In this document: positions 28,601 through 33,022 of the stretch, piece by piece
Layout of the letters: every line of letters begins with the position of its first letter
Position numbering within the stretch: the stretch's first letter is position 1
Assembly: GCF_018205345.1 (NCBI RefSeq)
Contig: NZ_JADRHM010000022.1
Coordinates: 1 to 33,472 of the forward strand
Direction of reading: 5' to 3'
DNA length: 33,472 nt
Source of the DNA: Fusobacterium sp. DD2
GTDB taxonomy: Bacteria; Fusobacteriota; Fusobacteriia; Fusobacteriales; Fusobacteriaceae
Position numbers and translations under genes: made by a program
Notes under the pieces: model-generated
The model's input: the letters and a program-made list of their open reading frames with translations, nothing else
Told to the model about the DNA's origin: nothing
The model's database searches: none

Positions 28601-30101
28601 TAGTTGGATCTCCAACAAAATCACCATATTTAATTTTATCAATCATAACTGAAGTAACTTTTGATACAGTTCCTGTTTCTGCTCCATTACCTAAAGCTAT
28701 GCTATTTTTTTCAGTTGCTTTTGCTCCACTACCTATAGCTATGCTATTTTTTTCAGCTACATTTGCCCCACTACCTATAGCAATAGAATCGTTCATATTA
28801 TTATTTATCTTAGCATCTTTTCCTATTGCAATACTGTTTAAAGAACCTGCTCCAGTTGCTGCATTATCTCCTAAAGCTATTGAACTTGCTGCATTTCCTT
28901 TAGCTCCGAATCCTATTGCAACAGCATGTTTTCCAGCTTCTCCCTCATCAGCTCCTGATGTTGCAGCAGCATATCCTAGAGCAATACTGTCTATTCCTTG
29001 TGCGCCCTGATTTAGATAGTTATTCTTTTTAGCTGCTTCTATATCTTTTGCTATATTTTTCTGAGGGTAACCATCTGCTTCTAATTTATCTGCAATAGTT
29101 CCTATATCTTTTATTATTTTAGCAAAAGCCTGAGATTTCGCTTCTCCAGTTTTAGTTTTTGCAGTAGCTATATCAGCAATTACCTCTTTAAATGGATTAT
29201 CGTCACCACGAGGAATTGCAGTATCTCCCTTAAGAATATCATCCACTTTCTTTTGAAGTTCATCTACTGTTTTTTGATTAAATTTTTCATCTGCAATTTC
29301 CTGTCTAGCTTTGATATACATCAATTCTTTTTCAAGTTTTACATACTTATTATAGTTTGTAATCTTATCTATAGTTGCTTTTGCTTTTCCAGCTTCACCT
29401 TTACTTTTTTCAACAGATAGATATTGTATACCTCCACCTTCATTTAATCCGTCCATTTGAGTGTCAAAACGTTCTTCCAATGTTTTTAATTGGGCAACGT
29501 TAACAGCATCTGTATCAAGTGCTCCAGATGCTACATTTACTATACGACGCTCTCTACCTCTTGAACCAACAGAGATAACCCCTGTATTTCCAGATGTAGG
29601 TATTGATATTGCACCTTTTGATGCCCAAGGTGTTCTTTGAAGTTGCTCAAAAGTATAATCAGTTGCACTTTCAACTCCTAATGCAACAGAGTTTTCAAGA
29701 GTAGCCACTGCTCCCTTACCAAGTGCCATTGAGTTTATACCAGTTTCTTTTTCTCCTTCTCCTTCTACAACTTTTGCACCAAATCCAATTGCTGTAGCAT
29801 TTTCTATATTTGTATTTTTCTGTAAATCTTCAGCCCCAATACTTGCTTCGTTCCCTAATACTACTGAAGACTTAACTCCTGCAGCTATTTTTGTGTTATT
29901 TCCTAAAGATAGGTTATTTTCACTAGTTTCAATTGTAACCATATTACCAAAACTTAAATTTGAATTTCCGTAAGCGTTTGTCTGAGTTCCTATGACAATT
30001 GAATTTGCTCCCTGTACATATGAGTTAGTACCAAATATTGCTGAGTTTTCTCCCTCTACTACTGAAGCAGAACCAATAGAAATACTTTTTTCACTATCCA
30101 T
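16290..30101 (-). CDS. Giant trimeric autotransporter adhesin, main C-terminal part (stalk and YadA anchor)
   Basis: Reading frame of 4,603 residues with no signal peptide; it begins in the middle of a YadA-head repeat, so it is the continuation of the frame at 30059-31675 and not an independent gene. Joined, the protein would have about 5,128 residues. Order: rest of head (to 29690); neck with DAVNVAQL; a helical insert; a second head island (28680-29000); connector and stalk segments with TDAINGSQL/DAVNGSQM necks and three Trp-containing blocks (GWTIKV, NTWKLAV, GGWRVTG); a long heptad coiled coil; seven large modules (17050-23900) with collagen-like triplets; a pentad-repeat strip; and the YadA anchor ending in SWRFDLK. 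Expected on the outer membrane as a trimer. ATG 30101 is only the first in-frame Met; no ribosome binding site supports it. Confidence 0.9.
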   Translation of the reverse strand: MDSEKSISIGSASVVEGENSAIFGTNSYVQGANSIVIGTQTNAYGNSNLSFGNMVTIETSENNLSLGNNTKIAAGVKSSVVLGNEASIGAEDLQKNTNIENATAIGFGAKVVEGEGEKETGINSMALGKGAVATLENSVALGVESATDYTFEQLQRTPWASKGAISIPTSGNTGVISVGSRGRERRIVNVASGALDTDAVNVAQLKTLEERFDTQMDGLNEGGGIQYLSVEKSKGEAGKAKATIDKITNYNKYVKLEKELMYIKARQEIADEKFNQKTVDELQKKVDDILKGDTAIPRGDDNPFKEVIADIATAKTKTGEAKSQAFAKIIKDIGTIADKLEADGYPQKNIAKDIEAAKKNNYLNQGAQGIDSIALGYAAATSGADEGEAGKHAVAIGFGAKGNAASSIALGDNAATGAGSLNSIAIGKDAKINNNMNDSIAIGSGANVAEKNSIAIGSGAKATEKNSIALGNGAETGTVSKVTSVMIDKIKYGDFVGDPTTNGESRVLSLGKPGEERTITNVAAGRVLADSTDAINGSQLYATNKVLSNLANTSKNVLGDSFELNENGEISVKNDDIGGTGQTTISGAISSLGNKEITLSDGTNKITKDLKNDPEFVIKGDSDINVVANGQMSLSLNKGKVEAGETKVVSGDAVSKAIAAAKPVVEGKDEIVVEKSDLDGADKFTVSLDKEKLINKLGDSYVTKTDYKDGNDINADKWKEKLGVSDLALHYKADKESDKTTTLAKGITFKGDDNILVTTEDNGVVNHTLNKDLKGINSIAAGNGQTISFETDGINVHDAKITNMGHGIIEAGSKDAVTGGDIYEYTKGMAKADSVLSLDKAIFKYKGDTGISGTYTLGSSNDFALTSVETERKNIGNKNLRVDKSADGLTINYAKDPKFTRIDADEIYIGDPGAFNVSITKNIPAGEKDGYGNEIPGMIYAGGHKIANIAPGEVKEGSKAAVNGDQLWRVDQKAIAADTKAENAQNQADDNKANIQKNRNEIIAQGNRITTNEGAIAENKDNIQKNQGNIATNKANIATNAGNIKANKDLIDKGWTIKVTDTSGTKHGVIHLGNALEVEGEKNVVTTLDSSTSGNKLHISMVDTPQFGSIKINDNGKIIGVKGGEQDKEVVVYEQLKPALDALNLNITGGTVESSNGEYLGKNTVSEALTDLDAKSQSPITFRDGNGSTANDTPVKLGEDITFKGNNNIIVDLDKNSRTYTINVSSTPQFGNIKINDNGKIIGVKPGTSNGEVLTYEQYKELKQNIADVGGSTTSAVIALSTNSPMAYTVTDTDGKEKIVVKTSEGFKWLDEHGHPDKAVDASLLNTVKISALNKNGTIESPAKLSNISEGTISPQSTDAINGSQLIPVINALGMKADNSTIGKPSYKLGNGETYNSIPKVFEEGAKGKYGATAYVTADGTPVVYAKDKNTDNYHFYKVTDVDENLVATVDTVDTGSAPHKNNYIDSENVKIRLQKPDSRGISNVVLTNLADGIADNDAVNVGQLKKSGLDMSGEKPVVTYSDKNKQQINLEGGTNGTKITNLADGADPKDAVNFGQLNKVKNDITTRIDSSETNIKEIKDNTWKLAVNEDRSPSVIKQGKTVRFTSDDNLKITKDGMEDFNVKLELKNKINVGGITVDGSTTGKFITGLTNTNWDGPIVSGRAATEDQLKKVESTVNEDVKKIKEEATKNEKELDFAVKYSKNADSTINKNLVELAGGSVDKTKITNVASGAITATSSDAVNGSQMFDVHRALMGENGADNPLHFSVTLNDNNNFKHVEINNVKDAIERLKGGWRVTGGKAHMTTKEVNGEQVPELHIDSISGATNIVQGQTLVFAGDGKNLSTHSGSRKVTDLKYEDPVTHEKVNFEGKIGVVELKMSDTPTFDNITVEHPDGQPTSVVTTQQMDDKIASLDGVVVKYDDVNKNKITLRGKNGKTTISNLAAGVNPDDAVNVEQASKLIGDIKYDASKKKWVKSDGNDITFVALTGESVAKNVLDAINLNTKIINKGISFAGDKDSGTQQLGSTLAVKSGDVETGFVGKNLKTQYVKSGNDGTIKVGLSDNPEFSSLVLAKDVSNKVTLKPGSNSLTLEGNTSNDKVVLNGLKAGETPDSAVTKGELNALENKIGSLDGSVGGKVQQLEDGMSGTMVYTNSDGDHLVKVSNNYYKKADVDTNTQGLTEINGKYYEDTAIEDGHVKPGHEGTGKTLDILMAGAQKQTDIIISAVKPQSTDDTKTPISVGNIASGLGLTDNYSMNNTSSIKDAQVKGLLSKTKDTELNRVSTVRDLQAIVKAGLSFKGNDTKVIERPLGSQLGIEGRKDVQYITEGSNANNVAYSDVNMITHSDGEVIRIEMLKSPKFESLNLGEIKLTPGTDKLTLSGDNGDIVLNGLKPGQDKSSAVTKGEIDEFKSQLGLNGKDGTSGSTGSTGPAGADGLDGKSILDKVQGIRDGFAGTMVYTDKDGNRLVKEGNEYYKQSDFRGYTKANDGNYYSELDENGNPKSDATKLEIGNLHKVAKDTIRISAVNTKDGATTNPVILNNVKSALNIDSKPNAITNIKANEVVGSLLTQTTDLDIAATARDLQALAQAGINIKGNDTDKVSPIPLSGTYNIVGSDIEYRTSSVGSGSRNGNDHLYSAENLITHTDGSDTLRIEMLKSPKFETLNLEKGDNETITLTPKAGELKLSNTSTPGDSNMVLSGLKGGEGKDTAVTKGQLDKLKEDIGLTSDGTSGDKGASGKDGLNGKTINEKIQGLRDGLAGTVVYTDKDGNRLVRDIDNNFYKREDVEATDSEGKTKYKKANNGRYYMADSVNEKGELTGTPTLANLKPVNPVKLSTVDKDGSTTKAIALSNVKSGLGFTEPVTEDKALEGMDTLKTKSGADLNNVATVMDLQALAKAGMVFKGNQGTPKGIHKGLGETLTIQGKPAEPYDVKNFSPENILTRETTEGTIMIEMLKSPSFRDIVINGKDGKSAIITVDKDGHLVVKDGVNGRDGLKGIDGTSGKDGRDGLTKIITERDMNSGTSGTMVYTDKDGNRLVEVDGKYYAKETIDEKTKDLVKVDGKYYNKTSINPETGEVNSGQNPVNIIEGLSGTERENVVISTVNPDGKTTTPTTIGNVKGLLDSGLADNITNNNIENYKTQLNEKKDAEEKAQKALDDAKATPNEEDIQQLEENLKNAKEAVAAAEKTLNDEKNSIYNALATKSEGIKAAKVVTEKLLGNELNADTAATVGDLRTIAVAGLDFVGNDGEVIHRNLGTQLNIEGISTVKYDNSNKAKYSAENLITHADGEVLRIEMLKSPLFKDLVINGANGKDGKTSIITVDKDGNLVIKNGTTGRNGVDGLDGATGANGRDGDNGFTKIVTEKDLASTLRTGDLPVVYTDEDGNRVAKATDSKFYAVSDVDENGKPKSGKSPIDNDKVKISTLNPDGETTTPTAIGNVKGLLDSDLEDNITNTSIKEAEETIATEEAKGTGKDETVIANAKDTIANAKKTVHENLGTAEGGVDATQAVTGKLVKNEYNTDTAATIGDLRTLAVAGLDFAGNDGEVIHRNLGTKLNIEGKADAKYISKDAANEWNAKEENSSNQIKETESQYSADNLITHKDGEVLRIEMLKKPNFEGLVVNNGKDGTDGIDGKSAVITVDDNGNIIVRNGIDGTNGVDGKDGFSKIVTEQDLKDGTSGIMVYTDKDGNELVKGTDNKYYVKDSSGKPTGSALDPKDIQISAVNPDGANPIVIGNVASLLKPTSPTSDPVKDAQAVVETLTGSTDGLNNAATVGDLKTIALAGLDFAGNDGAVIHRNLGTKLNIEGKADAKYISKDAANEWNAKPENSSNQIKETASQYSADNLITHNDGEVLRIEMLKKPKFEGLVMSNGKDGTDGKSAVITVDDNGNLIAKNGIDGTNGVDGKDGFTKIITEKDLQGGTSGSNGADGLDGKSIVDKVNSLRDGLSGPMVYTDAAGNRIVKGNDGHFYAKGDIDSDGNPTGTALNEKDIHISAVNPDGSTQVATTLGNTKGIIREAMKSFDKNDTDVIAAQNAVTDAENALSTAQGALNIAKAKFTVDPSKENRDNYFVAMDDVSIATKTVKEKQGLLAEAKARQKAPIETAEQKVTEKTGRLATAETMLKLAKSEFAKAEKNFKDNPDNESMKEAAKIAASNLTNAEISRQQALAELNVAKADLDKAKEDAIASEKVLLAQNAVKDKLLKAEGKDINTVTTVGDLQAVAVAGLDFEGNDGEVIHKNLGEKLNIEGKEKAVYDPDTYSSDNLATFVDSGVLRVAMLKNPKFDTVTLTDGTNDVTLGVNGKDGIGIKGEDGKVDKFVTETKLDDKLQGKGFAVDVKDKDGHVKKLHVKLGDTLKFESSENNIVLDGKPVTPTSGGSTTGGTSGTSGTSEHTVDINLAKDLKVDNIKVANKVEAKEVEADKVTTKEIVTEKLTTDKFETNELKVGTVVIKNGEITGVKTAELDESGHVAKEDEGKLVNGGTLNKTIDNLRAENAQFREGVQGAIQQNSQRISKLETKVNKGLANAAAMAGINFMEIGVNQATVGAAVGGYEGTQAVAVGGYEGTQAVAVGVQAAPTQDLRINAKVSLTPGSHSSSMYSVGASWRFDLK
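16411..16476 (-). repeat. Perfect 33-bp tandem duplication within the anchor
   Basis: Bases 16411-16443 and 16444-16476 are identical, adding an extra copy of the 11 residues VAVGGYEGTQA inside the most conserved part of the adhesin. Confidence 0.97.
16785..16905 (-). repeat. Seven-fold five-residue repeat before the final neck
   Basis: The protein reads NKVEA KEVEA DKVTT KEIVT EKLTT DKFET NELKV: a strict five-residue period with a hydrophobic residue in position 3 and Ala/Thr in position 4 or 5. The bases have diverged, so the protein pattern is under selection. Confidence 0.85.
17490..18060 (-). other. Ala-rich helical insert in the last stalk module
   Basis: About 190 residues rich in Ala, Lys and Glu (AAQNAVTDAENALSTAQ, ETAEQKVTEKTGRLATAE, LNVAKADLDKAKED) between IREAMKSFD and VTTVGDLQ. 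It looks like long amphipathic helices, possibly hairpins. Shorter relatives sit at the same place in the modules at 19550-19790 and 20440-20745. Confidence 0.8.
18490..18770 (-). repeat. Near-identical 281-bp block, copy 1
   Basis: Aligns without gaps to 19231-19511 with about 21 mismatches by eye; both encode the KYISKDAANEWNAK segment, which is found in no other module. Confidence 0.9.
19231..19511 (-). repeat. Near-identical 281-bp block, copy 2
   Basis: Partner of 18490-18770; similarity continues on both sides, pointing to recent duplication of a whole module. Confidence 0.9.
20056..20125 (-). repeat. Collagen-like Gly-X-Y stretch
   Basis: Nine consecutive triplets (GTT GRN GVD GLD GAT GAN and so on) without proline. 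Others lie at 21095-21165 (eight), 21885-21935 (six), 22790-22868 (nine, including the only GPA), 19130-19170 and 18390-18430 (about five each). Confidence 0.85.
22790..22868 (-). repeat. Collagen-like Gly-X-Y stretch with GPA
   Basis: Nine triplets: GLN GKD GTS GST GST GPA and then GAD GLD GKS. The tandem GST and flanking GTS triplets suggest slippage growth. Confidence 0.85.
26378..26800 (-). repeat. Duplicated beta-type stalk block
   Basis: TPQFGSIKINDNGKIIGVK (about 26740-26795) recurs as TPQFGNIKINDNGKIIGVK (about 26378-26432), each followed by a VVYEQLK/LTYEQYK segment; the bases are also closely similar. Confidence 0.85.
26938..27140 (-). repeat. Asn-core heptad coiled coil (I-x-x-N-x-x-N)
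   Basis: About nine heptads of the form IxxNxxN (IQKNQGN, IATNKAN, IATNAGN, IKANKDL), ending in a Trp (DKGW) that starts the next connector. Neighbouring heptads share a 21-base DNA repeat at 26982-27023. This is the N-at-d coiled-coil type known from trimeric autotransporters. Confidence 0.85.
28681..28790 (-). repeat. 42-bp tandem repeats of a YadA-head unit
   Basis: Successive copies begin at about 28681, 28723 and 28765 and encode SIAIGSGAxxxEKN; the first two differ at only a few bases. They form part of a second head island at 28680-29000. Confidence 0.85.
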
Positions 30102-31675
30102 TGATACAGCAATGCCATTGCATTTTTTGACATCGCTTTTGATGATAATCCAAGTGCCACAGCATTTTCTTTGTCAGCATATGAATAAGAACCAATTGCA
30201 AAAGAGTTATCAGCTAATGAAAAAGCTCCTTTACCTAAAGCAATTGAGTTATTTCCAAGTCCAACTGATGAAGTCCCAATTACAATAGCATTATTGTTAT
30301 CATTAGATTTTATTATATCATAGACTCCATTTTTCTCTCCAAGTTGTGCTCCTAGTCCATTTTCAACAAACTTATCCAATTCTTCTATATATCCTGTACT
30401 TGTACCCTTATTTTCTACAATTTGATTATACTCTTCTTGGCTAATCTTATGTGAATTTTTTAACTCCTCTGCAACCTGTTGAATACTCTTATTTTCCTGT
30501 GCTGCTATAGCTGCTATTCTTATGTTCTTTGTAATATAGTCCTCTGCAGTTCCTGCATTACTCTTTATTTGGTCAAACCAACTTGACCTGGCTGCATTAT
30601 TCTCATTTATTCTTTCATTTTCAGCCTCTGTAGATGTTTTAATCCAATCAGCCATTCCTTCAGTATTGTGTGTTGTTTCTAATTTAACTCCTTCTTCTTT
30701 ACTGGTATCTTTTGTAATCATCTTAGTATTTGCAAAAACATTACGTCCTATTGCAATTGATCCTTTTCCCCCTGAGTATGCTTTATAACCATAACCCATA
30801 CCACCTTCATTCAATACCTGAACCTCATTTCCTGTTCCTACTGAATTTGAAGCAAAAATATTTGTCTTATTACCAAGTGCAATAGACCCCTCTCCTTCAG
30901 CCCTACTTAAAGTACCTAAAGATGTTGATCCTTTTCCTAGGGCAAATGCCAATGTACCCATTGATGTTGCACCATCTCTAAAAGCTACTGATCTACTTCC
31001 CAGTGCAATTGCCCCTTTACCAGAAGAAACTGTTGGCGAATAAATTCTCTGTCCTGCTTTACTTTGATCTTCTAGACTATTTGTCACGAAACCATAATGT
31101 GCTCCATTTGGGTCGATTTGTTTATATATTTCTCCAAAATAATTATCATAGTCATGTTTAGTAATCCATTGTTTATAACTGGCATTGTCATCTGAACCTA
31201 TCACAATTGAAGATGAATTCAGTGCATAAACATTGGCCCCAACAGCTACTGATTGTGAATCTGCCCATGACTGAGCACCTACTACAACTGACTGGTCTGC
31301 TCTTGCATGAGCAAGATTCCCAATAGCAATTGCCTCGGTTCCATTTCCTTCTCCCCTTGCATTTGATCCAATAAGTACCTGATTTCTAGCCCATGACTGA
31401 CCCCACTGATCAGTTTTTTTCCCAAGCCCATTCGGTTCACCTGTAGATCCAGGATTCAAAGCAATCGATCCATCTACTTTTACATTTTCATCAGCCACTC
31501 CATTAGGACCAATAATTACCCATTTTGCATTTACTACTTCCGGCATCATAAAAAAAGCACCAGTAATCATAAAAGCAACTATAGTACCACTGGTTATAGT
31601 TATCTTTTTCTTCATACTGCTCTTAATCCATTTTTCTACTCTTGCTAAATAATTACTATCATTCTTCCTAATCAT
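30059..31675 (-). CDS. Giant trimeric autotransporter adhesin, N-terminal part (leader and YadA head)
   Basis: ATG 31675 has AGGAG 6 nt upstream; a GTG at 31714 and an ATG at 31699 are in frame but lack a site. The first 50 residues are an extended signal peptide: charged lead (RKNDSNYLARVEKWIKSSM), KKKITI, then a hydrophobic stretch ending near VVNA. Then come many 14-residue YadA-head repeats of the NSxAIGxxAxA kind (AIAIGN, SVAVGA, SIVIGS, AIALGS, SIALGN, SIAIGR), broken by a helical insert (about 30340-30710). The frame leaves the head pattern at residue 524 and ends after 14 unrelated residues. If translated alone it would be a leader plus head with no membrane anchor. Confidence 0.85.
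   Translation of the reverse strand: MIRKNDSNYLARVEKWIKSSMKKKITITSGTIVAFMITGAFFMMPEVVNAKWVIIGPNGVADENVKVDGSIALNPGSTGEPNGLGKKTDQWGQSWARNQVLIGSNARGEGNGTEAIAIGNLAHARADQSVVVGAQSWADSQSVAVGANVYALNSSSIVIGSDDNASYKQWITKHDYDNYFGEIYKQIDPNGAHYGFVTNSLEDQSKAGQRIYSPTVSSGKGAIALGSRSVAFRDGATSMGTLAFALGKGSTSLGTLSRAEGEGSIALGNKTNIFASNSVGTGNEVQVLNEGGMGYGYKAYSGGKGSIAIGRNVFANTKMITKDTSKEEGVKLETTHNTEGMADWIKTSTEAENERINENNAARSSWFDQIKSNAGTAEDYITKNIRIAAIAAQENKSIQQVAEELKNSHKISQEEYNQIVENKGTSTGYIEELDKFVENGLGAQLGEKNGVYDIIKSNDNNNAIVIGTSSVGLGNNSIALGKGAFSLADNSFAIGSYSYADKENAVALGLSSKAMSKNAMALLYQWIVKKVFLLVLLQ
30112..30128 (-). other. Frame break in the adhesin gene with an upstream slippery heptamer
   Basis: The upstream frame reads SKNAMA then leaves the pattern; the downstream frame reads IAVSMDSEKSISIG. 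One extra base between 30112 and 30113 would give SKNAMAIAVSMDSEK, an unbroken 13-14-residue head repeat. Ten bases upstream is A-AAA-AAT (30122-30128) in the upstream frame: a -1 slip there also enters the downstream frame. A small GCAAT-GGC-ATTGC hairpin follows at once. Confidence 0.85.
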
Positions 31676-31801
31676 AATATTCTCCTGCAAATTTTCCATT
31701 AATACTTCACACACAAATACTACAATCGCTCCAAATGTTTTAACTCTTTGTTAAAAAAATTCTCCATTTTTTGTTTTATAAATTTTTTTCTAAAAATATA
31801 A

Positions 31802-31828
31802 ATAGTGCTAGTCCCCCACTAACACTAT
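31802..31828 (-). promoter_or_regulatory. Stem-loop with a five-G loop in the adhesin leader
   Basis: On the minus strand ATAGTGTTAGT and ACTAGCACTAT pair over 11 positions (one U-G) around GGGGG, about 127 nt before the start codon. Only a loose T-rich tail follows. Confidence 0.6.
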
Positions 31829-31945
31829 CTATTCTGCTGACCTATCTAAGAGATTTTGAGTGATTTTTATATTTTGCATACCTAGTAATAAATACTCTTA
31901 GAAATATAAAGATGATATCGCTTCCTATATTTTTTATATATAACT

Positions 31946-31976
31946 AAAAAAGTTAAACTTAAATAATAACTTTTTT
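31946..31976. repeat. AT-rich inverted repeat
   Basis: AAAAAAGTTA (31946-31955) and TAACTTTTTT (31967-31976) are perfect inverted arms of 10 bases with 11 between. Confidence 0.6.
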
Positions 31977-31990
31977 CTTCCATAGATATA

Positions 31991-32067
31991 TCAACTATAC
32001 CTCAACAAGTGTTAAATTATATAGTTGGTAGACACTCTTTTATATTTCCTTAACAACTCAACTATAC
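31991..32067. repeat. TCAACTATAC decamer repeats
   Basis: TCAACTATAC occurs at 31991-32000 and 32058-32067, with an inverted partial copy (TATAGTTG) at 32020-32027. The spacing is 67 and about 20 bases; it could be an operator set. Confidence 0.45.
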
Positions 32068-32135
32068 TTTGGTATAAATAACCTTAACAAAACACAAAGT
32101 CCCATTTTTTTCTTTCCCAATATTATATAGATTAT

Positions 32136-32147
32136 TAAGGCGCCTTA
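32136..32147. promoter_or_regulatory. 12-bp palindrome TAAGGCGCCTTA
   Basis: A perfect, GC-centred palindrome in very AT-rich surroundings, just upstream of a TATAAT (32122-32127, minus strand). Confidence 0.5.
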
Positions 32148-32241
32148 TACTGTTCTGTTCTCTTAAATGTGATAGTTCAAAATAACTTTGTCAAAAATTA
32201 TGTTCATTTTATATAGATTTTCTACTCAATCCCACTCTTAA

Positions 32242-32754
32242 CTATTTTTTTGCTGATTCATCTTTATTTTCTGGAAATTCAGCTTTTAAAGCATCATTAA
32301 GTTTATACTTATTAACTAAATTATTATAGTATTCAGCTAATTTTTCATTTTGTTGTTGATTTACAATAGCATATCTGATTTGATCACGTAAATCTTTTAA
32401 TTCTTTTCCACCTAATTTGTCTTTATTATCTTTATAAACTTTTTCAATCTGTTCGTCAGTTACTTTTATTCCGTTTCCAACTGTTTTTTGAAGATAATAA
32501 GCTATAGCTGCTTCATCTTTAACAAATTGTAATTCAAATTTTTCTTTTTCATCAAGTTTTGCATTTTGAATTTCTTTTAAAACAGCTTTACGAACTAATA
32601 ATTGAGCTGCCACATTTGGATCTCCATTAGTAAGTTCTCTTTCTAGTTTGTCAAGTGTCACTGGTGTGTTCACACTTGTTTCTTTTTTATCTTGACATGC
32701 TGTCATCCCTAGTAATAAAACTCCTGCTGTTAATAAAACAAATTTCTTATTCAT
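32242..32754 (-). CDS. Lipoprotein resembling the N-terminal chaperone arm of SurA/PrsA foldases
   Basis: ATG 32754 has AGGAG 8 nt upstream. Residues 1-20 are a lipoprotein signal ending in LLLGMTAC, with Cys20 as lipid site (the Met at -3 is unusual). The mature 150 residues are helical and charged; VTDEQIEKVYKDNKDKLGG followed by LRDQIRYAIVNQQQNEKL is the pattern seen in the helical domains that flank the isomerase unit of SurA/PrsA-type proteins, but no parvulin domain is present, so it is not expected to isomerise prolines. It lies upstream of the adhesin on the same strand, separated by 566 bp. Function unknown; a chaperone role is inference. Confidence 0.75.
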   Translation of the reverse strand: MNKKFVLLTAGVLLLGMTACQDKKETSVNTPVTLDKLERELTNGDPNVAAQLLVRKAVLKEIQNAKLDEKEKFELQFVKDEAAIAYYLQKTVGNGIKVTDEQIEKVYKDNKDKLGGKELKDLRDQIRYAIVNQQQNEKLAEYYNNLVNKYKLNDALKAEFPENKDESAKK

Positions 32755-32836
32755 ATTTTTTCTCCTCTCAAGCATTATTTTTAACTGATATTTTGTCAAT
32801 TTTTTGTTACAAAAATACCACATTCATTTCTAGTAG

Positions 32837-32865
32837 ATTTTACCACAGTTTCACATAGTTGTCAA
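32837..32865 (-). promoter_or_regulatory. Promoter of the SurA-arm-like lipoprotein
   Basis: On the minus strand TTGACA (32860-32865), exactly 17 bases, TAAAAT (32837-32842), 82 bases before the start codon. A second TTGACA lies at 32794-32799 but has a poor -10. Confidence 0.85.
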
Positions 32866-32958
32866 CACTATAAAAGAGTTTTAATTGTGCAATAATTGTA
32901 TAATAGAATTTAAAGTATACTATTTCAGTGCATTTTAGATATATAGCAAATTTATTTC

Positions 32959-32987
32959 TTGACAAAAATATATTCGTATACTAGACT
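32959..32987 (+). promoter_or_regulatory. Promoter of the 149-residue lipoprotein
   Basis: TTGACA (32959-32964), 17 bases, TAGACT (32982-32987), then AAGGAG at 33008-33013. Confidence 0.75.
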
Positions 32988-33022
32988 GTATTGAAGTATA
33001 GATTTATAAGGAGAAGGATATT

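Larger units (their letters stand above)
31676..32241. promoter_or_regulatory. Adhesin upstream region (566 bp, no gene)
   Basis: No credible reading frame or RNA gene. It is strongly AT-rich and carries inverted repeats at 31802-31828 and 31946-31976, decamer repeats around 31991-32067 and a palindrome at 32136-32147, listed separately. A consensus TTGACA lies at 32189-32194 on the minus strand but its -10 (CACATT, 17 bases) is poor; TATAAT at 32122-32127 lacks a good -35. I cannot name the adhesin promoter. Confidence 0.6.

Noticed and set aside
28681-28790. Regular 42-bp repeats as a CRISPR array
   Set aside because: The units are contiguous coding repeats of a YadA-head motif, in frame, with no spacers.
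16590-29010. Many plus-strand open frames of 60-135 codons inside the adhesin gene
   Set aside because: They are opposite-strand shadows of a low-complexity, repeat-rich gene. They lack ribosome binding sites and are rich in Ser, Pro, Phe and Leu, as expected from antisense Gly/Asp/Lys codons.
32166-32194. TTGACA with CACATT as the adhesin promoter
   Set aside because: The -35 is perfect but the -10 matches at only three of six positions and would leave a leader of about 490 nt, so I do not call it.
31676-32241. Riboswitch or small RNA gene upstream of the adhesin
   Set aside because: The hairpins are isolated and AT-rich; no known riboswitch core or tRNA-like fold could be drawn.
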